In this document: positions 48,381-57,747 of the stretch, piece by piece
Layout of the letters: each line of letters starts with the position of its first letter
How positions within the stretch are numbered: position 1 is the first letter of the stretch
NCBI RefSeq assembly: GCF_000420545.1
Contig: NZ_ATVD01000001.1
Coordinates: forward strand, 806,001-870,000
DNA from: Arenimonas oryziterrae DSM 21050 = YC6267
GTDB taxonomy: Bacteria; Pseudomonadota; Gammaproteobacteria; Xanthomonadales; Xanthomonadaceae
Direction: 5' to 3'
DNA length: 64,000 nucleotides
Translations under genes and position numbers: made by a program
Notes under the pieces: generated by a model
Databases searched by the model: none
What the model was told of the DNA's origin: nothing
What the model saw: the letters and a program-made list of their open reading frames with translations, nothing else

Positions 48381-49646
48381 TCAGAGATTTCGTCGCGGCG
48401 AAATCAGCAGGCTGCCGAACAGGATGCCCGCGACCAGGGCGATCAAGGCGGTGATGACACCGAACGCGGTGTCCAGGCCGAGCATCACGTCGCGCTCGAA
48501 CACGAAGTTGAAACTGCGGAAGCCCAGGCTGCCCGGCACCAACAGGATGATGCCGGGCACGCGGATGAGCGCGCCGGGCCGGTTCCAGTAGCGGCCGTAG
48601 GCGTTCGACACCGCCGTCACCACCATGCTCGCGAAAAACACGCCGGTCGGCACGGTGTTGTTGTCCGCGCCCGGCAGCGTCGCGGCGAGTTTGGTCGCGA
48701 GATAACCCAGCCAGACCGAAGCCATGACCAGCAGCACGTCGCGGCGCGCGGCCTTGAACAGCACCGCGAACGCGAACGAGCCCGCCAGCAGGGTCAGCCA
48801 CGGCACCCAGTTCGGCAGCGCGGTGGCATCGGCATTCGACAAGGCCTGCCAGCCCAACAAGCCGACCACGTGCGCACCGGCGACGGCGCCGAAGGTGAGC
48901 TTGAGCAGGATCGTCAGCGCGCCGGCGAAACGCGCGGTGCCCGACACTAGCTGCTGGCTCGTCAGTTCCGAGACCGCATTGGTCAGGGTCAGGCCGGGCA
49001 TGAGCACGATGAGCGCGGCGACGATCACGCCCTGCAGCGACAGCGGTGCGATGAAGCTAGACACCGCACCGGCGGCGAGCGTGACGATAAACGCCGCGAG
49101 CGCTTCGTGCGCGTCGCGCAGACGCGGCCGGGTTTCGCTGTACACCGTCAGCGCACCGACGAGCACGCCCAGAATCGCCGCCGTGCACAGGTCCGCCCAG
49201 CCGGTGTGCTGCAGCAGGCCGGTGACCGAGGCCGAAGCCAGGCCGAAACTGAAAACCGCCAGCGGTTTGGCGTAGACGCGTGGCGGCCGGTCGAGCGCAC
49301 GCATCGCGCGCAGGCCTTCGGCGATATCGAGTTTGCCCGACAGCACGTCCTCGGCGATCGCGTCGGCCGCCGCGAGCCGACCCAGATTGGTGTCGCCCGG
49401 TTCGAGGCGGATGATCTGGGTGATCTGGTGCGGCGCACCCCGCTCGACGTCCGCGAAACTGATCAGCATGCCGGTCGGGTTCGACCAGATCTGCGCCTCG
49501 ATATCCAGCCGCTGCGCGACCTGGCTGACCGCTGCCTCCAGACGCTGCGCGGACGTGCCGTAGATGTGAAGACGGCGCGCGAGTTCGATCAGGAAGTCGA
49601 TGCGGACCAGATACGGGGCGCGGGCGTCGTTGTCGATCGAGGTCAT
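48381..49646 (-). CDS. Threonine/serine exporter family protein (ThrE-like)
   Basis: A 421-residue membrane protein. The N-terminal cytoplasmic domain (about 1-115; LARRLHIYGTSAQRLEAAV and PTGMLISFAD) fits the first ThrE domain, and about ten hydrophobic segments follow, with LIVLMPGLTLTNAVSELTSQ, typical of the family, and a second domain containing VPGIILLVPGSLGFRSF. Members export threonine and serine, but the substrate here is untested. The ATG at 49646 is preferred over 49658. It converges with fabB, with 3 bp between the stops. Confidence 0.9.
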   Translation of the reverse strand: MTSIDNDARAPYLVRIDFLIELARRLHIYGTSAQRLEAAVSQVAQRLDIEAQIWSNPTGMLISFADVERGAPHQITQIIRLEPGDTNLGRLAAADAIAEDVLSGKLDIAEGLRAMRALDRPPRVYAKPLAVFSFGLASASVTGLLQHTGWADLCTAAILGVLVGALTVYSETRPRLRDAHEALAAFIVTLAAGAVSSFIAPLSLQGVIVAALIVLMPGLTLTNAVSELTSQQLVSGTARFAGALTILLKLTFGAVAGAHVVGLLGWQALSNADATALPNWVPWLTLLAGSFAFAVLFKAARRDVLLVMASVWLGYLATKLAATLPGADNNTVPTGVFFASMVVTAVSNAYGRYWNRPGALIRVPGIILLVPGSLGFRSFNFVFERDVMLGLDTAFGVITALIALVAGILFGSLLISPRRNL

Positions 49647-49726
49647 GGCTAAAAGCATGGCATGAAAAGGATGGCAGGAAATCGTCGCGCGCCCGACAAT
49701 GGCCCGTCTCGGGGCAGGAAGCGGCA

Positions 49727-50614
49727 GTGACGAACGGACTCGGCGAACTGTGCTCGATCCTCAGTGCCCTGGCCTGGGCGATCGGCGTGATGCTGTATCG
49801 CCAGCTCGGCGCGACCCTGCCGCCGCTGCAGTTGAATTTCCTCAAGAACGCCCTGGTGCTGGCGATGCTATTGCCGGCGATCCCGCTGCTGCACGGCCTG
49901 AGCCTGCCCGCCTTCGACGGTTTGCAGATTCTCGCCGCCGTCGGCAGCGGCCTGCTCGGCATCGGTATCGCCGACACCCTGTACTTCCGCGCGCTCAACG
50001 AACTCGGCGCCGGGCGCATGGGCGTGATCGGCAATTTCTACAGCCCGTTCGTGATCGTGCTCAGCTTCGCCTTTCTCGACGAGCGCCTGCTGCCGGTGCA
50101 GGGGGTGGGCTTCGCCCTCGTCAGCCTGGGCGTGTGGCTGGCCGCCTGGCCGCGCCAGGGCAGCGCGCCGCGACCGGCGCACGTGCTGCGCGGTTTCTTC
50201 TTTGCCCTGCTCGCGATCGTGCTGATGGCGATCTCGATCGTGCTGGTCAAGCGCGTACTGGAGGCACAGCCGCTGCTGTGGGTCACCGGCCTGCGCATGC
50301 TCGGTGCGCTCGTGGGCATGGCGGCAATCGCCTGGCTGCGCGGAGAAACTGCGCAGTTGTCGCCGCCCAAGGTCGGCATGCCCTGGCGCAAGCTCGCGCT
50401 GGCGGCCTTCGTGGGTCAGTTCCTGGCGATGGTGCTGTGGCTGGCCGGCTACAAGTACACCCAGGCCTCGGTCGCGGCGATCCTCAACGAAACCGCGTCG
50501 GTCTTCATCCTGCTGCTGGCCTGGGCCTGGCTCAAGGAACCGCTGACCCGGCGTGCCCTGGCCGGGGTAGGGCTGACCCTGGGCGGGGTTTGCTGCATGC
50601 TTGCGGTCAGATGA
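49727..50614 (+). CDS. DMT superfamily (EamA) transporter
   Basis: A 295-residue inner-membrane protein with ten predicted helices in two EamA repeats; the repeats end with FYSPFVIVLSFAFLDERLLP and ILNETASVFILLLAWAWLKE. It starts at GTG 49727 with AGGAAG upstream. The substrate is unknown; relatives export amino acids or other metabolites. Its stop overlaps the start of the lipid ABC permease by 4 nt, so it is the first gene of that operon, though a functional link is not established. Confidence 0.92.
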   Translation: MTNGLGELCSILSALAWAIGVMLYRQLGATLPPLQLNFLKNALVLAMLLPAIPLLHGLSLPAFDGLQILAAVGSGLLGIGIADTLYFRALNELGAGRMGVIGNFYSPFVIVLSFAFLDERLLPVQGVGFALVSLGVWLAAWPRQGSAPRPAHVLRGFFFALLAIVLMAISIVLVKRVLEAQPLLWVTGLRMLGALVGMAAIAWLRGETAQLSPPKVGMPWRKLALAAFVGQFLAMVLWLAGYKYTQASVAAILNETASVFILLLAWAWLKEPLTRRALAGVGLTLGGVCCMLAVR

Positions 50615-51720
50615 GTTCCGCCCCCGCCATCACCCCGAGCCAGTCCGACCCGGACATCCTGCGCGCCACGGGCGAATGGACCCTGCCCCAGGCCGACGCG
50701 ATCCTCGCGCTCATCGAGCGCGCGCCCGAGCGCGCCAAGGACATCGACGGCCGCGACATCACCCGTCTCGATTCCACCGGCGCGATGCTGCTGTCGCGTT
50801 ATGCGGTGCGCGTCGGGCTCGGCCTGGCGACAGTCGAGGTCAAGCCGATCCACCAGAAGCTTGTCGATTCGGTGCGTCGCGTCTGCGAAACACCGCCGCG
50901 CAGCCGCCACCGCGACCACGGTTTCCGGGAAATGCTCGCGCGCCTGGGCTATTCGGTCGAGGACTACTACAACGAGATCAAGGCCCTGATCGGCTTCGGC
51001 GGCCTCACCCTGGAAACCGCCTTCCGCACCCTGCTGCGCCCGGCGCGCGTGCGCCTGACCGCGACCGTGCACCACATGGAAAGCGTCGGCCTCGATGCCG
51101 TGCCGCTGGTGCTGCTGCTGAGTTTCATGGTCGGTGCGGTGGTGGCGTTTCTTGGCGCGACGGTGCTGCGCGAATTCGGTGCCGAGGTGTTCGTCGTCGA
51201 ATTGGTCACGATTTCCTTCCTGCGCGAGTTCGCGGTGCTGCTGACCGCGATCCTGCTTGCCGGCCGCACCGCCAGCGCGTTCACCGCGCAGATCGGCGCG
51301 ATGCAGAGCGGCGAGGAAATCGATGCGATCCGCACGCTCGGCCTGGATCCGATCGAACTGCTGGTCCTGCCGCGCCTGACCGCGCTGATCGTCATGCTGC
51401 CGCTGCTGACCTTCCTGGCGATGATCGCCGGCCTGTTCGGCGGCCTCGCCGTCGGTGCCGGCAGCCTGGGCATTTCCCCGGAAATGTTCATCGCGCGCGT
51501 GCACGACACGATCGAGATCCGGCATTTCTGGGTCGGCCTGTCGAAGGCGCCGATCTTTGCGATCGTCATCGGCCTGATCGGCTGCCTGGAAGGCTTCCAG
51601 ACCCAGGGCACGGCGCAGTCGGTCGGCGAGCGCACCACGTCCAGCGTCGTGCAGACGATTTCGCTGGTGATACTGCTCGACGCCCTGGCCGCGCTGTTCT
51701 TCATGGAAATGGACTGGTGA
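50611..51720 (+). CDS. MlaE-type lipid ABC transporter permease with N-terminal STAS domain
   Basis: A 369-residue protein. Residues about 10-100 form a STAS domain (ITRLDSTGAMLLSRYA carries the DSTG-type motif), normally a separate protein (MlaB) in E. coli. The rest (about 110-369) is an MlaE permease with five or so helices and the conserved block LAGRTASAFTAQIGAMQSGE. It should act with the next three genes to move phospholipids across the envelope. The ATG overlaps the DMT gene stop. Confidence 0.92.
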   Translation: MSSAPAITPSQSDPDILRATGEWTLPQADAILALIERAPERAKDIDGRDITRLDSTGAMLLSRYAVRVGLGLATVEVKPIHQKLVDSVRRVCETPPRSRHRDHGFREMLARLGYSVEDYYNEIKALIGFGGLTLETAFRTLLRPARVRLTATVHHMESVGLDAVPLVLLLSFMVGAVVAFLGATVLREFGAEVFVVELVTISFLREFAVLLTAILLAGRTASAFTAQIGAMQSGEEIDAIRTLGLDPIELLVLPRLTALIVMLPLLTFLAMIAGLFGGLAVGAGSLGISPEMFIARVHDTIEIRHFWVGLSKAPIFAIVIGLIGCLEGFQTQGTAQSVGERTTSSVVQTISLVILLDALAALFFMEMDW

Positions 51721-52562
51721 GCGCCGTGGTCGTGCATGCGATGGCGCACCAGGAGGAACTGCCGCTGGCGATCCGCGTGCGCGGACTGACCAACACCTTC
51801 GGCGACCAGGTCGTGCACGAGAGTCTCGACATGGACGTGCGCCCGGGCGAGATCGTCGGCGTCGTCGGCGGCTCCGGCACCGGCAAGTCGGTACTGATGC
51901 GCGCGATCCTCAACCTGCGACGCCCGCAGGCCGGCGTCATCGAAGTGCTGGGCGTGAATGCGCTGTCCGAGGACAAGGACGCGCGCCTGGCCGTCGAGCG
52001 CAACACCGGCGTGCTCTACCAGAACGGCGCGCTGTTCTCGTCGCTGACGGTCATGGAAAACGTGTCCGTGCCGCTGAAGGAACACTACCCCGAGCTGCCG
52101 CTCGACATCGTGCACGACCTGGCGATGCTGAAGATCCGCCTGTCCGGCCTGGCCGATACCGCCGCAGCGAAATATCCCTCGCAACTATCCGGCGGCATGC
52201 GCAAGCGCGCCGGCATCGCGCGCGCCCTCGCGCTCGACCCGGCCCTGCTCTTTCTCGACGAACCCACCGCCGGCCTGGATCCGATCGGCGCGGCCGCCTT
52301 CGACGAGTTGATCCGTACCTTGCAGCAGGCCCTGGGATTGACGGTGTTCCTGATCACCCACGACCTCGATACCCTGTACACGATCTGCGATCGCGTGGCG
52401 GTGCTGGCCGACCGCCGCGTGCTCATCAATGCACCCCTGGCCGAGGTCGAGACCTTCGACCATCCCTGGGTACAGGAATATTTCCACGGTCCGCGCGGAC
52501 GCGCCGCACAGTCCGCGCAACAGTCGCCAAACGCCCACGCCGGCCCAGGCGAAAAGGAGTAA
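51717..52562 (+). CDS. MlaF-type lipid ABC transporter ATP-binding protein
   Basis: A 281-residue ATPase of the Mla family. Walker A (GGSGTGKSV), the Q-loop region, the signature LSGGMRKRAGIARAL and Walker B (ALLFLDEPTAGLD) are intact, with the H-loop in LITHDLDTL. The GTG at 51717 overlaps the permease TGA; an ATG eight codons later (51741) is an alternative start. It energises the STAS-MlaE permease. Confidence 0.94.
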   Translation: MSAVVVHAMAHQEELPLAIRVRGLTNTFGDQVVHESLDMDVRPGEIVGVVGGSGTGKSVLMRAILNLRRPQAGVIEVLGVNALSEDKDARLAVERNTGVLYQNGALFSSLTVMENVSVPLKEHYPELPLDIVHDLAMLKIRLSGLADTAAAKYPSQLSGGMRKRAGIARALALDPALLFLDEPTAGLDPIGAAAFDELIRTLQQALGLTVFLITHDLDTLYTICDRVAVLADRRVLINAPLAEVETFDHPWVQEYFHGPRGRAAQSAQQSPNAHAGPGEKE

Positions 52563-52564
52563 GC

Positions 52565-53491
52565 ATGGAAACCCGTGCGCATCATGTCCTGATCGGTCTG
52601 TTCACGATCATCGTGTCGATCTGCGCCGTGCTGTTCGCGCTGTGGGCGGCGAACTACGCATCCAATCGCAGTTGGGACACCTACCAGGTCGTGTTCAAGG
52701 AAGCTGTGACGGGCCTGGGCACCGGTGGCATCGTCCAGTACAACGGCATCAATGTCGGCGAGGTGAAATATCTCTCGCTCGATCCCAACGATCCGCGCCG
52801 CGTCATCGCCGTCATCCGCCTGCGTGCGGGCACGCCGGTGAAGGTCGACACCAAAGCCAAGCTCGCCTTCATCGGCCTGACCGGTGTCGCCCAGATCCAG
52901 TTGTCCGGCGGCATGCCCGACAGTCCGCGCCTGATGCCCACGCGCGACGTGCCGATCCCGACGATCGCCACACAACCCTCGGCCCTGCAGAACGTTGCCG
53001 AAGCCGCGTCTGACATCGTCGAACGCGTCAAGCTCATTCTCAGCGACGAGAACATCGCACGCGTCAGCGGCGCGCTCGACGACCTGCACCAGCTCACCAC
53101 GACGCTGTCGGGCGAGAAGGAAGACATCGCCGTGCTGATCAAGAATCTGCGCGACGCCAGCGGCCAGCTCAACGGGGTGCTCGACAAGGCCAATGGCAGT
53201 CTCGACACCATCGACACCCAGGTCGTGCAGGAATTGCCGCCGCTGATGGACAAGCTCGAGCGCACGCTGACCGAACTCGAATCAGCGAGCAAGAACGCCA
53301 ATGCGATTCTCGGCGACAACCGCGAAGCGATCGCGGGCTTCAGCCAGAACGGTCTCACCCAGGTCGGCCCGGCCCTCACCGACCTGCGCAGCCTGATCCG
53401 CGACCTGCGCCGGGTCGCGAACCGGCTCGACAACAATCCCGCCGGCTACGTCACCGGGCGCACGCGTCCGGAGGAGTTCGATCCGAAATGA
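52565..53491 (+). CDS. MlaD/MCE domain substrate-binding protein
   Basis: A 308-residue periplasmic protein anchored by one N-terminal helix (about 8-30). The MCE domain (about 38-118; GLGTGGIVQYNGINVGEV) is followed by a long helical region (about 150-290) that may form a tunnel or needle as in PqiB/YebT-like proteins. It is longer than E. coli MlaD (183). It follows the ATPase by 2 nt and overlaps the next gene by 4 nt. Confidence 0.92.
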   Translation: METRAHHVLIGLFTIIVSICAVLFALWAANYASNRSWDTYQVVFKEAVTGLGTGGIVQYNGINVGEVKYLSLDPNDPRRVIAVIRLRAGTPVKVDTKAKLAFIGLTGVAQIQLSGGMPDSPRLMPTRDVPIPTIATQPSALQNVAEAASDIVERVKLILSDENIARVSGALDDLHQLTTTLSGEKEDIAVLIKNLRDASGQLNGVLDKANGSLDTIDTQVVQELPPLMDKLERTLTELESASKNANAILGDNREAIAGFSQNGLTQVGPALTDLRSLIRDLRRVANRLDNNPAGYVTGRTRPEEFDPK

Positions 53492-54105
53492 AAGCTCTCA
53501 TCGCTCTCGCTCTCGCGGCTTTGCTCGCCGGTTGTTCGGTGCTCGGCGGCAAGGAACCGGTCAAGGTCTACGTGCCGCGCGCGATCGCCGCGGACGCGTC
53601 CACCGACTGGCCGAAGGTGGACTGGTCCCTGCTCGTGCTGCGGCCGGGTGCGGGCCAGGCCCTGGATTCCGAACGCATCGCGGTGCGCCCGGAAGCGGGT
53701 TACATCCAGGTCTACAAGGGCGCGATCTGGTCCGATGCGGCGCCGGACCTGGTGCAGAACGCCGTGCTGCGCCGGCTTGAGGATTCCGGAAAGATCCTCT
53801 CGGTCTCGCGTCCGGGCAGCGGCGTGCGCGGCGAATACCAGCTGGTCACCGAACTGCGTGCGTTCGAATCGACCTATCGCAATCCGGGTCAGCCCGAGGC
53901 GGTCATCGAAGTGCAGGCCAAGCTCATCCACACCACCGATGCCAGTGTCGTCGCCTCGCGCACCTTCCGCGACGTGCAGGCCGCGGGCAGCGAAGACGTG
54001 CCGGCGGTCGTGGAGGCCTTCTCGCAATCGCTCGACCGCGTCGCGACGCAACTCGCCGGCTGGGCGCTGAGCAACGGCCAGGCCAACGCCCGCAAGAAAC
54101 CCTGA
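53488..54105 (+). CDS. ABC-type transport auxiliary lipoprotein (PqiC-like)
   Basis: A 205-residue lipoprotein with lipobox LAGC at about 13-16. The core (about 25-195) fits the auxiliary lipoprotein family that accompanies MCE systems in place of MlaC/MlaA, as PqiC does for PqiAB. It probably sits in the outer membrane and receives lipid from the MCE protein. Its start lies within the MCE gene stop (ATGA), which makes a compact four-gene lipid transport unit. Confidence 0.88.
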   Translation: MKALIALALAALLAGCSVLGGKEPVKVYVPRAIAADASTDWPKVDWSLLVLRPGAGQALDSERIAVRPEAGYIQVYKGAIWSDAAPDLVQNAVLRRLEDSGKILSVSRPGSGVRGEYQLVTELRAFESTYRNPGQPEAVIEVQAKLIHTTDASVVASRTFRDVQAAGSEDVPAVVEAFSQSLDRVATQLAGWALSNGQANARKKP

Positions 54106-54114
54106 TCTCCGCCT

Positions 54115-54690
54115 TCACCGCGACGGCAATATGCGGCGAAAGGTGAGATTGATGCGCTCGCCGACCGGTCGCGCCGTTCGCGGCAGGGCGTGGCGATAGT
54201 TTTCCTGCGTCCGTCCGCGCATCACCAGCAGACTGCCCGATGGCAGATCCAGGGCGAGTTTGCGCTGCGGCTCGCGACGATGTTTGAGCACGAACCGCCG
54301 CGTCGCCCCCAGACTCAGCGAGGCGATGACCGGCTGCTCGCCGAGTTCAGGTTCGTCGTCGCTGTGCCAGCCCATCGCATCGCGTCCGTCGCGATAACGG
54401 TTGGCGAGCACACTGTTGAACTCCACGCCGGTCGCCGCCTGCAACCGCTCGCGCACCTCAGAAAGCGCCGGCAACCAGGGCCTGGGTTCGAAGCGCGTGC
54501 GCGAATACACGTAACTCGCTTCCGGATCGCCGATCCAGCAACTCAGCCGCGGTGAATCGACGTCGCGACCGAACAGGCGGATTCGATGGGTTTCCCAGGG
54601 GATTTGTGCACGCAGGACCGAGAACAGCGCTTCGGCTTCTGCGCCGGTCAACCACTGCGCATCGAAATCGAGCGTCGCGCCATCAAGCAT
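54115..54690 (-). CDS. AlkB-like 2-oxoglutarate/Fe(II) dioxygenase
   Basis: A 191-residue protein of the AlkB family (ALKBH2/3-like subgroup), which removes alkyl groups from DNA or RNA bases by oxidation. The iron ligands are visible as WHSDDE (HxD) and the His in YRHALP; the 2-oxoglutarate Arg lies in ERINLTFRRI. NSVLANRYRDGRDAMGWHSD is typical of this subgroup. The ATG at 54690 overlaps the amidase-like stop by 8 nt, so the two are co-expressed. No Ada-like regulator is adjacent. Confidence 0.93.
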   Translation of the reverse strand: MLDGATLDFDAQWLTGAEAEALFSVLRAQIPWETHRIRLFGRDVDSPRLSCWIGDPEASYVYSRTRFEPRPWLPALSEVRERLQAATGVEFNSVLANRYRDGRDAMGWHSDDEPELGEQPVIASLSLGATRRFVLKHRREPQRKLALDLPSGSLLVMRGRTQENYRHALPRTARPVGERINLTFRRILPSR

Positions 54691-56044
54691 CGCTGGCGCA
54701 GTCGGCAACCGCCGACAGGACTTCGCCGAGCTCGAGCAATCGAAGATCGCTGCCCGGCGCACCGACCAGTTGCAGACCCTGCCCTCCGGCGAGCGGCAGA
54801 CTCAACGCCGGGCAGCCGGCGAGGCTCGCCAGCGCGGTGAAGTCGGCGAGATTGGCCGGCTCGAGACTGCCCAGCAAGGGCGGCGGCGAAGGCACGGTCG
54901 GCAGCAGCAGGACATCGAACTGTTCGAACAGACGCCGCACCTGCACGACATAACCGTCGAGGCGGCGGTCGGCGCGCGCGAATTCCACCGCCGACTTGTT
55001 CTCGGCAAATGCCAGCAGCAAGCGCAGGCGCTCCGACGCACCCAGCAAACGCTCGCCATGCGCGGCCTGGATTTCCGCTTCCATGAGCAGCAGCGCCGCG
55101 CGTCGTGTCGCCGCGACCTCCATCGGCGCGATGTCGAGCGCCACCGGCATCGCACTGCCGAATACCGGCGCAACGCAGGCCATCGCCGCGCTGAATTTCT
55201 CCACGACCGCCGGCGCCACGCCGAGGGCGGCCAGATCGGCGACGACACCGGCACGCAATTCACCCGGCGCCCAGTCGGGCGGCGCCAGCGGGACGCGGCG
55301 CTTGCGCGAGCGCGGATCGCCCGCGTCGTAACCGGCGAGCACGGGCAGCAGCAGGGCCGCATCCTGCACGCAGCGCGTGATCAGGCCCGGGCAGTCCAGA
55401 CGCCGCAGCCCCGCGCCCATGCCGCGGCAACTGAGTTCGCCGAAGGTCGGCTTGTGTCCGACCAGGCCCATGAACGCGGCGGGGATGCGCACGGCACCGA
55501 GCGTGTCCGAACCCAGTGCCGCGATCGCATGGCCGGCCGCGACCGCCGCCGCCGAGCCGGCGGAGGCCCCGCCCGCCGCGCGACCTTCATGCACGGGATT
55601 GCCGACATCGCCGAAATGCGGATTGCGCCCGACCGTGCCGAACGCGGCCTCGTCGAGATTGGTCTTGCCCAGGATCACCGCGTTGGCACCGCGCAGCCGC
55701 CGCACGACATGGGCATCGTCGGCGGCCGGCGGCACCGAGCCAGGCAGGCCCAGACTCGTGGGCAGGCCCGCGACGTCGAAAACATCGGTGATCGCCAGCG
55801 GCACGCCATCCAGGCGACCCAGGGGCTTGCCCTCGGCGCGACGCTGGTCGGAGGCGCGTGCGGCGGCGAGCGCGCCGGCATCGTCGACCCAGGTCCAGGC
55901 GTGCAGCGCATGGTCGCGCGCGATCGCGCTCAGGCAGGCCCCGGTGAGCGCCTCGCTGGTCACTTCGTTGCGCGCCAAGGCGTGCAGGACGCGGTACAGG
56001 GGCGCCCGGCGCAGGCGGTCGGCGATCGCTTCGCTGTCGGTCAT
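54683..56044 (-). CDS. Amidase-signature family protein lacking the catalytic triad (likely pseudoenzyme)
   Basis: A 453-residue protein with the whole amidase-signature fold (LDGVPLAITDVFDVAG, LGKTNLDEAAFGTVGRNPHF, VGHKPTFGELS). All three catalytic positions are changed: the Lys of GVPxxIKD is Thr86, the cis-Ser of GGSSGG is Ala160 (GGASAG), and the nucleophilic Ser of TGGSIR is Ala184 (TLGAVR). The 24-residue spacing between the last two is normal. The frame is intact with no stop, so it is not a decayed gene by that test. The ATG at 56044 has no clear ribosome site. It is in an operon with the AlkB-like gene and divergent from ETF-QO. Confidence 0.88.
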   Translation of the reverse strand: MTDSEAIADRLRRAPLYRVLHALARNEVTSEALTGACLSAIARDHALHAWTWVDDAGALAAARASDQRRAEGKPLGRLDGVPLAITDVFDVAGLPTSLGLPGSVPPAADDAHVVRRLRGANAVILGKTNLDEAAFGTVGRNPHFGDVGNPVHEGRAAGGASAGSAAAVAAGHAIAALGSDTLGAVRIPAAFMGLVGHKPTFGELSCRGMGAGLRRLDCPGLITRCVQDAALLLPVLAGYDAGDPRSRKRRVPLAPPDWAPGELRAGVVADLAALGVAPAVVEKFSAAMACVAPVFGSAMPVALDIAPMEVAATRRAALLLMEAEIQAAHGERLLGASERLRLLLAFAENKSAVEFARADRRLDGYVVQVRRLFEQFDVLLLPTVPSPPPLLGSLEPANLADFTALASLAGCPALSLPLAGGQGLQLVGAPGSDLRLLELGEVLSAVADCASDA

Positions 56045-56141
56045 GACCACGCCATCGGGGAAAACCCGAGTTTCCTCGATTGCCCCGCCCCCGGCAAACC
56101 CGGACAATTCGATGCCATAGCGTACGGAAGGAGCCAGCGGG

Positions 56142-57743
56142 ATGAGCGAGCGCGATGTCATGGAATACGACGTGGTCACCGTCGGCGCCGGTCCGGCCGG
56201 TCTGGCGTTCGCGATCCGGCTCAAGCAGCTCAAGCCCGAGATGAGCGTGTGTGTCATCGAGAAAGCCTCGACGATCGGCGCGCATATCCTGTCCGGCGCG
56301 GTCATCGAACCGCAGCCGCTGGACGAACTGCTGCCCGGTTGGCGCGATGCCCCGCCGCCGGTCTGCGTGCCGGCCGGCCAGGACGAGTTCTGGATCCTGT
56401 CCAAGACCGGCGGCTTCAAGCTGCCGATCGTGCCGCCGCAGATGAACAACCACGGCAATTTCATCGTCTCGCTCGGCGCGATGTGCGCCTGGCTCGCGCC
56501 GCAGGCCGAAGCGCTGGGTGTGGAGATCTATCCGGGCTTCGCCGCGTCCGAGGTGCTCTACAACGACCACGGCGACGTCGCCGGCGTGCGCATCGGCGAC
56601 ATGGGCGTGGCCAAGGACGGCTCGCACAAGCCCGCGTACACGCAGGGCATCGACATCATGGCCAAGCTCACCGTGCTGGGCGAAGGCGCGCGCGGTCATC
56701 TGACCAAGCAGCTGGTGGACAAGTACAAGCTCGACCAGCACAGCGACCCGCAGAGCTATTCGATCGGCATCAAGGAACTGTGGCAGGTCAAGCCGGGCGT
56801 CTGCGAGCCGGGCAAGATCGTGCACACGATGGGCTGGCCGGCGGACCCGAAAACCTACGGCGGTTCCTTCCTGTATCACCTGGACAAGGACCGCATCGCG
56901 CTCGGCTATGTTTCCGGTCTCGATTACAAAGACCCGAACTACCAGCCCTACGAAGCCTTCCAGCAATGGAAGAACCATCCGAGCGTGAAAGCCCTGCTCG
57001 AAGGCGGCACGATTCTTTCCGCGGGCGCGCGCGCGATCGTCACCGGCGGCTACCAATCACTACCGAAGCTCGAAATGCCCGGCGCCTTGCTGATCGGCGA
57101 CGCCGCCGGCCTGCTCAACGTGCCGAAGATCAAGGGCACGCACCAGGCGATGCGCTCGGGCATGATGGCCGCCGAGCACGTCGCGCAATTCGGCACGTCC
57201 GAAGGTTGGGATGCGCAGCTGCGCGGCTCGGCAGTGATGCGCGAACTCAAGAAGGTCCGCAACTTCAAGCCCGGCTTCAAGAAGGGTCGCGTGTTCGGCC
57301 TGCTCAATTCGGGCTGGGAAACGGTGACGATGGGCTTGTCGCCGTGGACGATGGCGGTGACGCCGGATTATTCCTCGCTCGAGAAGCTCGACGTCGCCGA
57401 AAAGCCCAAACGCGACTATGTCGAACGCACGCTCGCGCCACGCGACCGTCTCGCCGGCGTGTACTACGCCGCCACCGAGCATGACGAGGACCAGCCGATC
57501 CATCTGCACGTGTCCGACACGGACATCTGCATCACGACCTGCGCGACCGAGTACGGCAACCCGTGCACGCGCTTCTGCCCCGCCGGCGTCTACGAGATCG
57601 TCAAGGACGAAGCCGGCCCGCGCCTGCAGATCAACGCCGCCAACTGCGTGCACTGCAAGACCTGCGACATCAAGGACCCCTACCAGATCATCACCTGGGT
57701 CACGCCGGAAGGCGGCGCGGGGCCGAATTATCAAAACCTCTAG
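56142..57743 (+). CDS. Electron transfer flavoprotein-ubiquinone oxidoreductase
   Basis: A 533-residue inner-membrane-associated enzyme passing electrons from ETF (acyl-CoA and amino acid dehydrogenation) to ubiquinone. The FAD motif VGAGPAGLAFAIRL lies at about 15-28. The C-terminal iron-sulfur cluster ligands are visible in NPCTRFCPAGVYE and AANCVHCKTCDIKDP. Length matches bacterial ETF-QO. The ATG is preceded by GGAAGGAG. The ETF alpha and beta genes are not in the window. Confidence 0.97.
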   Translation: MSERDVMEYDVVTVGAGPAGLAFAIRLKQLKPEMSVCVIEKASTIGAHILSGAVIEPQPLDELLPGWRDAPPPVCVPAGQDEFWILSKTGGFKLPIVPPQMNNHGNFIVSLGAMCAWLAPQAEALGVEIYPGFAASEVLYNDHGDVAGVRIGDMGVAKDGSHKPAYTQGIDIMAKLTVLGEGARGHLTKQLVDKYKLDQHSDPQSYSIGIKELWQVKPGVCEPGKIVHTMGWPADPKTYGGSFLYHLDKDRIALGYVSGLDYKDPNYQPYEAFQQWKNHPSVKALLEGGTILSAGARAIVTGGYQSLPKLEMPGALLIGDAAGLLNVPKIKGTHQAMRSGMMAAEHVAQFGTSEGWDAQLRGSAVMRELKKVRNFKPGFKKGRVFGLLNSGWETVTMGLSPWTMAVTPDYSSLEKLDVAEKPKRDYVERTLAPRDRLAGVYYAATEHDEDQPIHLHVSDTDICITTCATEYGNPCTRFCPAGVYEIVKDEAGPRLQINAANCVHCKTCDIKDPYQIITWVTPEGGAGPNYQNL

Positions 57744-57747
57744 CCGG

